Shown: one piece after another, positions 1 to 6,148 of the stretch
Layout: each line of letters starts with the position of its first letter
Numbering within the stretch: the first letter of the stretch is position 1
Assembly (NCBI GenBank): GCA_041838515.1
Contig: JBGYPP010000067.1
Location: 1 to 11,888, forward strand
Origin: JBGYPP01 sp041838515
GTDB lineage: Bacteria; Bacillota; Clostridia; Lachnospirales; Lachnospiraceae
DNA length: 11,888 bases
Direction: 5' to 3'
Translations under genes and position numbers: made by a program
The notes under the pieces: model-generated
Told to the model about the DNA's origin: nothing
The model's input: only the letters and a program-made list of their open reading frames with translations
The model's database searches: none

Positions 1-1
1 G

Positions 2-775
2 GGGAAGCGCAGGAGCAAGGAGGATGGGCATACAGGACCCGCCTTGGATATAGGCGTGGTATCCCTGCCCCATATCTCCAATTACACAGATTTTCACGCC
101 CTTTCCCGTTGGCCCGGCGTGGAGCTGCACTTTGCCAAGGCGCCGGAGGAACTGCCTCCGGTGGCGGCGCTGCTGCTGCCGGGCAGCAAAAATACGCTGG
201 GGGATCTGGCAGTCCTGCGGCAAAGAGGCTGGGAGGAATACATACAGCGCCGCAGGGAGGATATGCTGATTTTTGGAATCTGCGGCGGATACCAGATGCT
301 GGGTATGGAGATATTGGATCCCTTTGGCGCTGAGGCAGAGGCCGGAGCCTCTGTTCGGGGTCTGGGGCTTTTGCCTCTGCGCACGGTATTCCAGAGAGAG
401 AAGATCTGCTGTCAAAGGGAGGAGAGGGTCAATGCCCTCCAAGGCCCTTTGGAGGCCATGGGAGGCTGCCTGGCCAAGGGGTATGAAATCCATATGGGCA
501 GGGGTCTGCACCTGGATGGCGGGGAGCTGCCTTTGGTATTGGGCAGTGGCGGCTGCTATGGCAGTTTTTTGCATGGTATTTTTGACCAGGGGGAGGTGGC
601 CGGCGCCTTTTTGCAGGCTGCGGCCGGGATGGCGGGCATAGAGTATGCGCCTAAGCCGCCTCCGGAGTATGGCTGGCAGAGGGAGAGGGATCTGCAGGCC
701 CTGGCGGCCTGTCTGCGGGAGCATATGGATATGGAGGCGGTATATGGCATATTGGAGCGGGGCTGCCGCGCCTAG
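2..775 (+). CDS. cobQ: Cobyric acid synthase, C-terminal part (5' end cut by window)
   Basis: Glutamine-dependent amidotransferase that amidates four side chains of adenosylcobyrinic acid a,c-diamide to give cobyric acid in cytoplasmic B12 synthesis (also called CbiP). The frame is open to the left edge, so the N-terminal synthetase domain (ATP-binding, dethiobiotin-synthetase-like) is missing and about 257 residues remain. What is visible is the end of the linker (LPHISNYTDF, matching the family LPHISNFTDF) and the GATase domain: LLLPGSKNTLGDL, the nucleophile Cys in GICGGYQMLG (codon at 281-283) and the catalytic His in GSFLHGIFD (codon at 572-574). The TTG at 44 is inside the gene and is not its start. 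The 3' end overlaps cobT by 32 bases, which suggests translational coupling. Identification is secure; only completeness is unknown. Confidence 0.95.
   Translation, partial: GKRRSKEDGHTGPALDIGVVSLPHISNYTDFHALSRWPGVELHFAKAPEELPPVAALLLPGSKNTLGDLAVLRQRGWEEYIQRRREDMLIFGICGGYQMLGMEILDPFGAEAEAGASVRGLGLLPLRTVFQREKICCQREERVNALQGPLEAMGGCLAKGYEIHMGRGLHLDGGELPLVLGSGGCYGSFLHGIFDQGEVAGAFLQAAAGMAGIEYAPKPPPEYGWQRERDLQALAACLREHMDMEAVYGILERGCRA
733..737 (+). promoter_or_regulatory. Ribosome binding site deciding the cobT start
   Basis: GGAGG inside the end of cobQ, six bases before the ATG at 744. It selects this ATG over the upstream in-frame starts at 645 and 669, which would add residues translated from the cobQ coding sequence with no CobT character. 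Confidence 0.7.
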
Positions 776-1856
776 ACTGGATTTGGATTTTTTGGGAGCC
801 TGGAGATTGGATCCCCCGGCTCCGGAGGTGGAGCAGGCCATACGCAGGGCCTGGGACCGGGTGGCCAAGCCCTTGGACGCCATGGGGGATTTTGAGGCCA
901 TATTGGCGCGTATAGGCGCCATCAACAGGGATGTGTCGGCCGGGGTGGGCAGAAAGGCCTTGGCCGTATTTTGCGCGGACAATGGCATAGTGGAGGAGGG
1001 AATCAGCCAATCCGGCCAGGAGATCACCCTTGCCGTGGCCAGATCCCTGGGTCTGGGCCGCAGCAGCGCGGCTACCATGGCCAAGGCACTGGGGGTCCGG
1101 GTCTTTGCCGTGGATGTGGGCATCAATAGCCGCCATACGCCGGAGGGGGTGGAGGCGGCCAAGGTGGCCGCCGGCACGGCCAATTTTCTGCGGGGGCCGG
1201 CCATGGAGCCGGCCCAGGCCTGGGCGGCCATGGAGGCGGGCTGGGCCAAGGCTGGGGCCTGCAAGCGCCAGGGGTATCAGCTCGCCGGTGTGGGCGAGAT
1301 GGGCATAGGCAATACGGCCACAGCGGCGGCGCTGTCCTGCGCGCTGCTGGGACGTCCGGCCTGGGAGATGGTGGGGCGGGGGGCCGGCCTTTCGGATGCG
1401 GCCCTGGCCCGCAAGACAGAGGTGGTGGAGTCAGGACTCTCCCTCCATGGATTGGGGGCTGGGCCGGCCCATGCGCCGGCGGAGGCCTTTCGCGCCCTCT
1501 GCTGTGTGGGCGGACTGGATATAGCCGCCATGGCGGGATTTTATATAGGCAGTGCCATGGTGGGTCTGCCGGCCGTGGCGGATGGGCTTATCAGCCTTTG
1601 CGCCGCCCTGCTGGCCCAGAGGCTGTTGCCGGGAGCGGGCTCCTATGTATTGGCCTCCCATCAGGGCAAGGAGCCGGCCGTGGCCGGCCTGCTGGAGGCC
1701 TTGGGCCTGTCTGCACCCCTGGGCGGCAATATGGCGCTGGGGGAGGGCTGCGGAGCCTTGATGTATATGGCGCTCTTGGATGTGGCCCAGGCTCTTTATA
1801 TAGGATCGGCCTCCTTTGACCAGATGGACATAGAGGCTTACCGCCGTTGGCAATAG
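744..1856 (+). CDS. cobT: Nicotinate-nucleotide:dimethylbenzimidazole phosphoribosyltransferase
   Basis: Transfers the phosphoribosyl group of nicotinate mononucleotide to a benzimidazole-type base, forming alpha-ribazole 5'-phosphate, the precursor of the lower ligand of cobalamin. The 370-residue product is slightly longer than the usual roughly 350. The N-terminal part carries the family pattern LDPP...KPLDAMGDFEAILARI. The middle has FCADNGIVEEGISQSGQ and GEMGIGNTATAAAL, and the C-terminal part has the GEGCGA motif containing the catalytic Glu (residue 334, codon 1743-1745; equivalent to Glu317 of Salmonella CobT). Start chosen at ATG 744 because of a well-placed GGAGG; this makes it overlap cobQ by 32 bases. 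cobU follows after only 8 bases. The true lower-ligand base cannot be told from sequence alone, as CobT enzymes accept several. Confidence 0.95.
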   Translation: MAYWSGAAAPRLDLDFLGAWRLDPPAPEVEQAIRRAWDRVAKPLDAMGDFEAILARIGAINRDVSAGVGRKALAVFCADNGIVEEGISQSGQEITLAVARSLGLGRSSAATMAKALGVRVFAVDVGINSRHTPEGVEAAKVAAGTANFLRGPAMEPAQAWAAMEAGWAKAGACKRQGYQLAGVGEMGIGNTATAAALSCALLGRPAWEMVGRGAGLSDAALARKTEVVESGLSLHGLGAGPAHAPAEAFRALCCVGGLDIAAMAGFYIGSAMVGLPAVADGLISLCAALLAQRLLPGAGSYVLASHQGKEPAVAGLLEALGLSAPLGGNMALGEGCGALMYMALLDVAQALYIGSASFDQMDIEAYRRWQ

Positions 1857-1864
1857 GAGCGTGT

Positions 1865-2404
1865 ATGGGTATGGAATTGGTGCTGGGCGGCGCCGGCTCT
1901 GGCAAATCCGCCTATGGGGAGGCCAGGGCTGCGGCATTGGCCGGAGGCTGGCGGCCTCTATATTATCTGGCAACCATGGAGGCAGAGGATGAGGAGAGCC
2001 GCCGGCGGGTGGAGAGGCATAGGCGTATGCGGGCCGGAAAGGGTTTTTCCACGCTGGAGCTGTCCCGGGATGTGGGTCGGGCGGCGGCATATCTGGAGCC
2101 GGAGGGCGTGCTTTTGCTGGAGTGCTTATCCACATTGGCCGCCAATACATTATTCGGCCCCCGGGGTATGGGGGACGGTTCTGCCGTGCTGGAGGCCCTA
2201 TGGCGGGATCTGCGCCTGCTGGAGGGAGCAGTTTGTCATATGGTGGTGGTGAGCAACCATTTGTTCGAGGATACCCCTCCGGCAGACCCTTATACCGGAG
2301 TGTATATGGATGTGCTGGCCGGCCTGCACTGCCGTCTGGCCGGCGCATGCGGGCGGGTGGTGGAAGTGGAGGCCGGCCTGCCCCTGGTTTGGAAAGGCGT
2401 ATAG
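1865..2404 (+). CDS. cobU: Adenosylcobinamide kinase / adenosylcobinamide-phosphate guanylyltransferase
   Basis: Bifunctional enzyme that phosphorylates adenosylcobinamide and then transfers GMP to give adenosylcobinamide-GDP, the substrate of CobS. The 179-residue length is normal for the family. The N-terminus is a P-loop, GGAGSGKS (residues 8-15). It is followed by YLATMEAEDEE and the segment RVERHRRMR, whose His52 corresponds to the histidine that is guanylylated in the Salmonella enzyme (His46). Next comes VLLLECLSTLAANTLF, matching the Walker B strand, and a C-terminal VVEVEAGLPLVWKG. The loop that usually reads SNE reads SNH here, then LFEDTPP, with layout as in clostridial CobU. ATG 1865 is preferred because TAGGAG ends five bases upstream; ATG 1871 is a possible alternative, and TTG 1847 would overlap the end of cobT. 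cobS follows after nine bases. Confidence 0.92.
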   Translation: MGMELVLGGAGSGKSAYGEARAAALAGGWRPLYYLATMEAEDEESRRRVERHRRMRAGKGFSTLELSRDVGRAAAYLEPEGVLLLECLSTLAANTLFGPRGMGDGSAVLEALWRDLRLLEGAVCHMVVVSNHLFEDTPPADPYTGVYMDVLAGLHCRLAGACGRVVEVEAGLPLVWKGV

Positions 2405-2413
2405 GAGGTGTCT

Positions 2414-3184
2414 ATGGCTGTGCTGCGCGCTGTGGCCGTGGCTTTTTCCTTGTATACCATACTGCCCATGCCCGCCTTTGGTTGGGAGGAGAGGGAGCGG
2501 CGCTGGAGTCTTTTTTTCTTTCCGGCCGTGGGAGCGGTACTGGGCGGTTTGTGCCTGGGCTGGCAATGGCTGGCCCGGGAGTTGGGCCTGCCCCTGTTTG
2601 CGGCCGCATTGACCGGTACGGCGCTGAATCTGTGGCTGACCGGGGGTTTTCATGCGGACGGGTACATGGATGTGCAGGATGCGCTGGGCTCCATGGGCGA
2701 TAGGGAGAAGAAGCTGGCCATTTTGCGGGATCCCCATGTGGGCGCCATGGCCGTGTTCCGTTTTGGCCTTTACCTGCTGCTGTATGCGGCGGCATTGTAT
2801 GGATTGGAGGGGAGGGCCAGCTGGGAGATGTATGGCGCCGTATTCGTCCTCTCCCGCCTGGGCAGCGCCTGGGGAGTGGCGCATTTTCCCAAGGCCAGGC
2901 CGGGCGGCCTGCTGCACAGCCTTTCTCTGGGGCAGGGCCGCTCCGGCACATGGGTGCTGGCCGGCCAGGGGATCTCGCTGGCTCTATGGCTGTGCTGGCG
3001 TCAGGGTCCGGCCGGAGGGGCGTTGCTGGCGCTGTGGCTGGCCGGTCTGTATGGTTATTGGAGGAAGAGCAAAAAGGCGCTAGGAGGCATTACCGGGGAT
3101 TTCGCCGGCTGGTACGTGCTGCAATCTGAGCTGTGTCTGCTGTGGGGCATCTATCTGTGGCAATTGGCATGGGGAGGCGTGTAG
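2414..3184 (+). CDS. cobS: Adenosylcobinamide-GDP ribazoletransferase (cobalamin synthase)
   Basis: Integral membrane enzyme that joins adenosylcobinamide-GDP with alpha-ribazole (or its 5'-phosphate) to make adenosylcobalamin (phosphate). The 256-residue product is hydrophobic with several predicted membrane segments, as usual for the family (about 250 residues). Family motifs visible are FSLYTILPMP near the N-terminus, GGFHADGYMDVQDALGS (family GGLHLDGLADTADG), RDPHVGAMAV and, near the C-terminus, GGITGDFAGW. The Asp-rich motif is the presumed metal/substrate site. An AGGAGG five bases before ATG 2414 supports this start over GTG 2408, which lies within the ribosome site itself. It sits between cobU and the second CobU-like gene, as expected for an enzyme using the products of CobU and CobT. 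Confidence 0.95.
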   Translation: MAVLRAVAVAFSLYTILPMPAFGWEERERRWSLFFFPAVGAVLGGLCLGWQWLARELGLPLFAAALTGTALNLWLTGGFHADGYMDVQDALGSMGDREKKLAILRDPHVGAMAVFRFGLYLLLYAAALYGLEGRASWEMYGAVFVLSRLGSAWGVAHFPKARPGGLLHSLSLGQGRSGTWVLAGQGISLALWLCWRQGPAGGALLALWLAGLYGYWRKSKKALGGITGDFAGWYVLQSELCLLWGIYLWQLAWGGV

Positions 3185-3190
3185 AGGAGG
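3184..3190 (+). promoter_or_regulatory. Ribosome binding site deciding a GTG start
   Basis: GAGGAGG overlapping the last base of the cobS stop codon and lying five bases before GTG 3196. Spacing matches the sites of cobU and cobS. It favours GTG 3196 over ATG 3169, which lies inside cobS and lacks a comparable site. Confidence 0.6.
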
Positions 3191-3195
3191 GGCAA

Positions 3196-3801
3196 GTGCA
3201 TTTGATCTTGGGCGGCTATGGCCAGGGCAAGAAGGCGTATGTAAGGCAGCTGCTGGGGGAGGAGCCGGAGTGGTTTCTCTTTGACAGCGGAACGCCGCTG
3301 GAGTCCCAATGGGCGGCGCTGGAGGCGCTGATAGCGGGGCGGAGCCAGGAGAGGCGGCAGGGCCGGCTCCAGGCCAGACTGGCTGTCTGGGGCTTGGAGC
3401 TGGCCTACGGACTGTGGTTTCCAGGTGGGGAGGAAGCATCCGGGGGGATATCGGAGGGCATGCCCTTGGACAGGCCGGAGGGTTCTCCGGGGGATTTGCC
3501 GGAGAGTAGGCCTGGGGAAACCCGGGAGGCTGAGGCTGGGATTTCGCTGGCATCTGCGCCTGCTCCCATGCCTCAGGAGCCAGGCGGGAAAAACTCAGAT
3601 TTTTTAGAAAAATGTTTGACAATAACCCGGCAGGAGCCGGATATGCTCTGGCTGGCAGCCCCCCAGGGCGGGGGCATAGTGCCTATGGACAAGAGGCTTA
3701 GGCTGCTGAGGGATGGCTGGGGCGGGGTGCTGCAGTCCCTGGCCGCCAAGGCGGAAAGGGTGGATAGGGTGTTATGCGGATTGGGAATGAGGATACGCTA
3801 G
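3196..3801 (+). CDS. Divergent CobU-like P-loop protein with Pro/Glu/Gly-rich insert
   Basis: A 201-residue protein between cobS and cobC. Residues 2-13 form a P-loop (LILGGYGQGKK). The C-terminal part, GGGIVPMDKRLRLLRDGWG and AERVDRVLCGLGMRI, matches the CobU pattern GxGIVPxxxxxRxxRxxxG...V.RV..G. It differs from standard CobU. No RxxxH guanylylation segment is seen, and the NE before GxGIVP is replaced by AP. Residues 76-131 (3421-3588) are a low-complexity stretch rich in Pro, Glu, Gly and Ser that looks disordered. I recall short second CobU-type proteins in cob operons of Clostridia, but the exact role is not known to me. It could be a cobinamide kinase lacking the transferase activity, a salvage-related or regulatory paralogue, or a decaying copy. 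Its end overlaps cobC by 28 bases. Operon position supports a B12 role; catalytic activity is uncertain. Confidence 0.6.
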   Translation: MHLILGGYGQGKKAYVRQLLGEEPEWFLFDSGTPLESQWAALEALIAGRSQERRQGRLQARLAVWGLELAYGLWFPGGEEASGGISEGMPLDRPEGSPGDLPESRPGETREAEAGISLASAPAPMPQEPGGKNSDFLEKCLTITRQEPDMLWLAAPQGGGIVPMDKRLRLLRDGWGGVLQSLAAKAERVDRVLCGLGMRIR

Positions 3802-4433
3802 AGCGTGTTTGGGATGTGCTGCTGTTGCGGCATGGCCAGACCCAGGGCAACCTGGAGAGGCGCTATGTGGGCAGCCGGGACGAGGGTCTTTGCAGTCAGG
3901 GAGTGGAGGCGCTGCTGGAGAGGAAGGGCCAGGGTCTTTATCCCGGGGCGGATCTGGTATTCTCCTCCCCCATGCGCCGTTGCCTGGAAACGGCTCTGTG
4001 GGTCTTTGGCGACGAGTCTCCGGTGGTCATAGAGGAGTTTCGGGAGATGCGCTTTGGCCTGTTCGAGGGCAAGAACTATGAGGAGCTGCAGCATTGGCCG
4101 GATTATCAGGCCTGGCTGGCCTCCGGGGGCAGCCTGCCCTTTCCCGGAGGGGAGGACAGGCCGGGATTTACCCGTAGGGTGCTGGCGGGCATGGACAGGG
4201 TATTCGCCCATCTGGAGGCTGTCCGGGATGAGGCGGCCCCGCCCCGGGTGGCGCTGTGCGTTCATGGGGGTGTGATCATGAGTCTGCTCTCCCACTATGA
4301 CGGAGGGGAGTATTTCTCTTATCTGGTGGATAATGGCCGTGGATATGCCTGCCGTTTTGGCGGCAGCCGGGGCAGATATGCCCTGCTCTCCTGCCGGCCT
4401 CTGGACTGTGATGGGGGTATGTCTTTGTTCTGA
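3774..4433 (+). CDS. cobC: Histidine phosphatase, probable alpha-ribazole phosphatase
   Basis: Member of the histidine phosphatase superfamily (phosphoglycerate-mutase-like fold). The phosphate-accepting His20 lies in LLLRHGQTQGN, followed by RYVGSRDEGL, SSPMRRCLETA, the acid region FREMRFGLFEGKNYEEL, PGGEDRPGFTRRV, and the second catalytic His in CVHGGVIMSLLSHY near residue 165. The length (219) is normal. In a B12 operon the likely reaction is removal of the 5'-phosphate from alpha-ribazole phosphate or adenosylcobalamin phosphate, the last step of nucleotide-loop assembly. Family sequence alone does not separate this from other small phosphatases, so the assignment rests on context. Start ATG 3774 lies inside the previous gene and has only a weak ribosome site (AGGG); GTG 3816 is a shorter alternative that would leave almost nothing before the catalytic strand. 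Confidence 0.78.
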   Translation: MRIGNEDTLERVWDVLLLRHGQTQGNLERRYVGSRDEGLCSQGVEALLERKGQGLYPGADLVFSSPMRRCLETALWVFGDESPVVIEEFREMRFGLFEGKNYEELQHWPDYQAWLASGGSLPFPGGEDRPGFTRRVLAGMDRVFAHLEAVRDEAAPPRVALCVHGGVIMSLLSHYDGGEYFSYLVDNGRGYACRFGGSRGRYALLSCRPLDCDGGMSLF

Positions 4434-4449
4434 GCCGGCCTGCTTTGTC

Positions 4450-4478
4450 TTGCGGCCTGGACAGATTTTGTGTATAAT
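4450..4478 (+). promoter_or_regulatory. Candidate sigma-A promoter for gpmI-eno
   Basis: A perfect TATAAT at 4473-4478 is preceded by TTGCGG at 4450-4455 with a 17-base spacer. It starts 17 bases after the cobC stop in a locally AT-rich stretch and leaves a leader of about 60 bases before gpmI. The -35 match is only partial. Confidence 0.6.
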
Positions 4479-4503
4479 TTGGTTTGTGGCGGCAAACTCG
4501 GAG

Positions 4504-4521
4504 GGACGTCCCCGGACGTCC
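4504..4521 (+). repeat. Tandem palindrome / hairpin in gpmI leader
   Basis: The 8-base palindrome GGACGTCC occurs twice, at 4504-4511 and 4514-4521, separated by CC. Because each copy is its own reverse complement, the pair can form a hairpin in the RNA or present two symmetric sites in DNA. No T-run follows, so it is not an intrinsic terminator for cobC. It lies between the candidate promoter and the gpmI ribosome site (AGAGGAGG at 4535-4542), where an operator or leader structure would act. Confidence 0.55.
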
Positions 4522-4547
4522 GCCTTGCGCATATAGAGGAGGATGAG

Positions 4548-6089
4548 ATGGACAAGAAACCTGTGGTGTTGATGATTTTGGACGGCTTTGGCCTCAATGA
4601 CAAGAGAGAGTCCAATGCCGTGGCCCTGGCCAATACGCCGGCTCTGGACAATTTGATGGAGAAATGTCCCTTTGTAAGGGGCAACGCCAGCGGCATGGCC
4701 GTGGGGCTGCCGGAGGGCCAGATGGGCAATTCTGAGGTGGGCCATCTGAATATGGGGGCGGGCCGCATAGTGTACCAGGAGCTGACCCGCATCACCAAGG
4801 AGATCTCCGACGGGGTTTTCTTTGAAAATCCTGCCCTGCTGCATGCAGTGCAAAATTGTAAAGAAAAGGACAGCGCCCTGCATCTGATGGGCCTGCTGTC
4901 CGATGGCGGCGTGCACAGCCATGACACCCATGTCTGGGGCCTTTTGGAATTGGCCAAGAGGCATGGGCTGTCCAAGGTCTATGTGCATTGCTTCCTGGAC
5001 GGACGGGACACCTCTCCCACCAGCGGCGCCGGCTTTGTCCGCAGCCTGGAGGCCAAGATGGCCGAGTTGGGTGTGGGCGCCATAGCCAGCGTCACCGGCC
5101 GTTATTACGCCATGGACCGGGACAACAACTGGGACAGGGTGGCCAAGGCATATGCTGCTCTGACCGCCGGAGAAGGCGTGGCTGCGGAGAGCGCCGTGGA
5201 GGCTATAGAGGCCTCCTATGCGCTAGGGGAAACCGATGAGTTCGTAAAACCCCAGGTGGTGCACAGGGATGGCCGGCCTCTGGCCCTGATAGAGGATGGG
5301 GATTCCCTGGTGTTCTTCAACTTCCGTCCGGACCGGGCCAGGGAGATCAGCCGGGTATTCTGTCAGGATACCTTTGACCACTTCCCCAGGGGGGCAAGGA
5401 AGGACATATGCTTTGTGGCCTTCACGGATTATGACCCCACCATACCCAACAAGGAGGTGGCTTTCCACAAGATCTCCATAGACAACACCTTTGGCCAGTG
5501 GCTGTCCAACCAGGGCATGACCCAGGCCCGCATTGCGGAGACGGAGAAATATGCCCACGTGACCTTTTTCTTTAACGGAGGCGTGGAGCAGCCCTATCCC
5601 GGGGAGGACAGGTTCCTGGTCAATTCCCCCAAGGTGGCCACCTATGACCTGCAGCCTGAAATGAGCGCGCCGGAGGTTTGCGACCGTCTGGTGGAGGCCA
5701 TAGAAGGGGGCAGGCACGATGTGATCATCGTCAATTTTGCCAATCCGGATATGGTGGGCCACACCGGGGTGGAGGAGGCGGCCATCCGCGCCATTGAGGC
5801 GGTGGATGCCTGCATAGGCCGCACAGTGGAGGCTGTGGGCAAGACCGGCGGCGTATTGTTTGTATGCGCGGACCACGGCAATGCGGAGGAAATGAAGGAT
5901 TACGCTACCGGCGAGCCTTTCACCGCCCATACCACCAATCAGGTGCCATTTATTCTTTACAATTACGACCCTGCTTTTACGCTGCGTGAGGGCGGCTGTC
6001 TGGCGGACATCATTCCTACCCTGATAGAAATCATGGGTAAAGAAGCGCCTGTGGAGATGACAGGCAAGTCATTGTTGCTGCGGCGCTAG
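4548..6089 (+). CDS. gpmI: 2,3-bisphosphoglycerate-independent phosphoglycerate mutase
   Basis: Cytoplasmic glycolytic enzyme that interconverts 3-phosphoglycerate and 2-phosphoglycerate using Mn ions and a phosphoserine intermediate. The 513-residue length fits the family exactly. Asp12 in MILDGFGLN is a metal ligand and Ser62 in QMGNSEVGHLNMGAG is the phosphorylated serine, both at the usual family positions. Further family motifs are HCFLDGRDTSPTSG, GRYYAMDRDNNWDR, FFNFRPDRAREI, FFFNGGVEQPYPGEDR, NFANPDMVGHTG and the metal-binding CADHGNAEEM. ATG 4548 has AGAGGAGG five bases upstream; the frame continues upstream without family similarity. It has its own likely promoter and is followed 59 bases later by eno, which uses its product. 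Confidence 0.98.
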   Translation: MDKKPVVLMILDGFGLNDKRESNAVALANTPALDNLMEKCPFVRGNASGMAVGLPEGQMGNSEVGHLNMGAGRIVYQELTRITKEISDGVFFENPALLHAVQNCKEKDSALHLMGLLSDGGVHSHDTHVWGLLELAKRHGLSKVYVHCFLDGRDTSPTSGAGFVRSLEAKMAELGVGAIASVTGRYYAMDRDNNWDRVAKAYAALTAGEGVAAESAVEAIEASYALGETDEFVKPQVVHRDGRPLALIEDGDSLVFFNFRPDRAREISRVFCQDTFDHFPRGARKDICFVAFTDYDPTIPNKEVAFHKISIDNTFGQWLSNQGMTQARIAETEKYAHVTFFFNGGVEQPYPGEDRFLVNSPKVATYDLQPEMSAPEVCDRLVEAIEGGRHDVIIVNFANPDMVGHTGVEEAAIRAIEAVDACIGRTVEAVGKTGGVLFVCADHGNAEEMKDYATGEPFTAHTTNQVPFILYNYDPAFTLREGGCLADIIPTLIEIMGKEAPVEMTGKSLLLRR

Positions 6090-6148
6090 GCTCCACTGGG
6101 GCCTGGATGCCGGATATGGCTGGCTTTGGGCCGGAGAGGAGGATTTGT

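Noticed and set aside
1..43. Cobalamin riboswitch at the left edge
   Set aside because: These bases are coding sequence of cobQ in an open frame; any riboswitch would be upstream of the window.
1431..2348. 305-codon open frame on the minus strand opposite cobT and cobU
   Set aside because: Pro-rich, low-complexity translation; it runs antisense to the conserved motifs of both real genes.
3798..4988. 396-codon open frame on the minus strand opposite cobC and gpmI
   Set aside because: It spans two unrelated recognised genes and the promoter between them, and its translation shows no recognisable domain.
6107..6148. Upstream in-frame ATG codons (6107 and 6116) for enolase
   Set aside because: The added residues do not resemble enolase, and the strong ribosome site at 6134-6142 points to ATG 6149.
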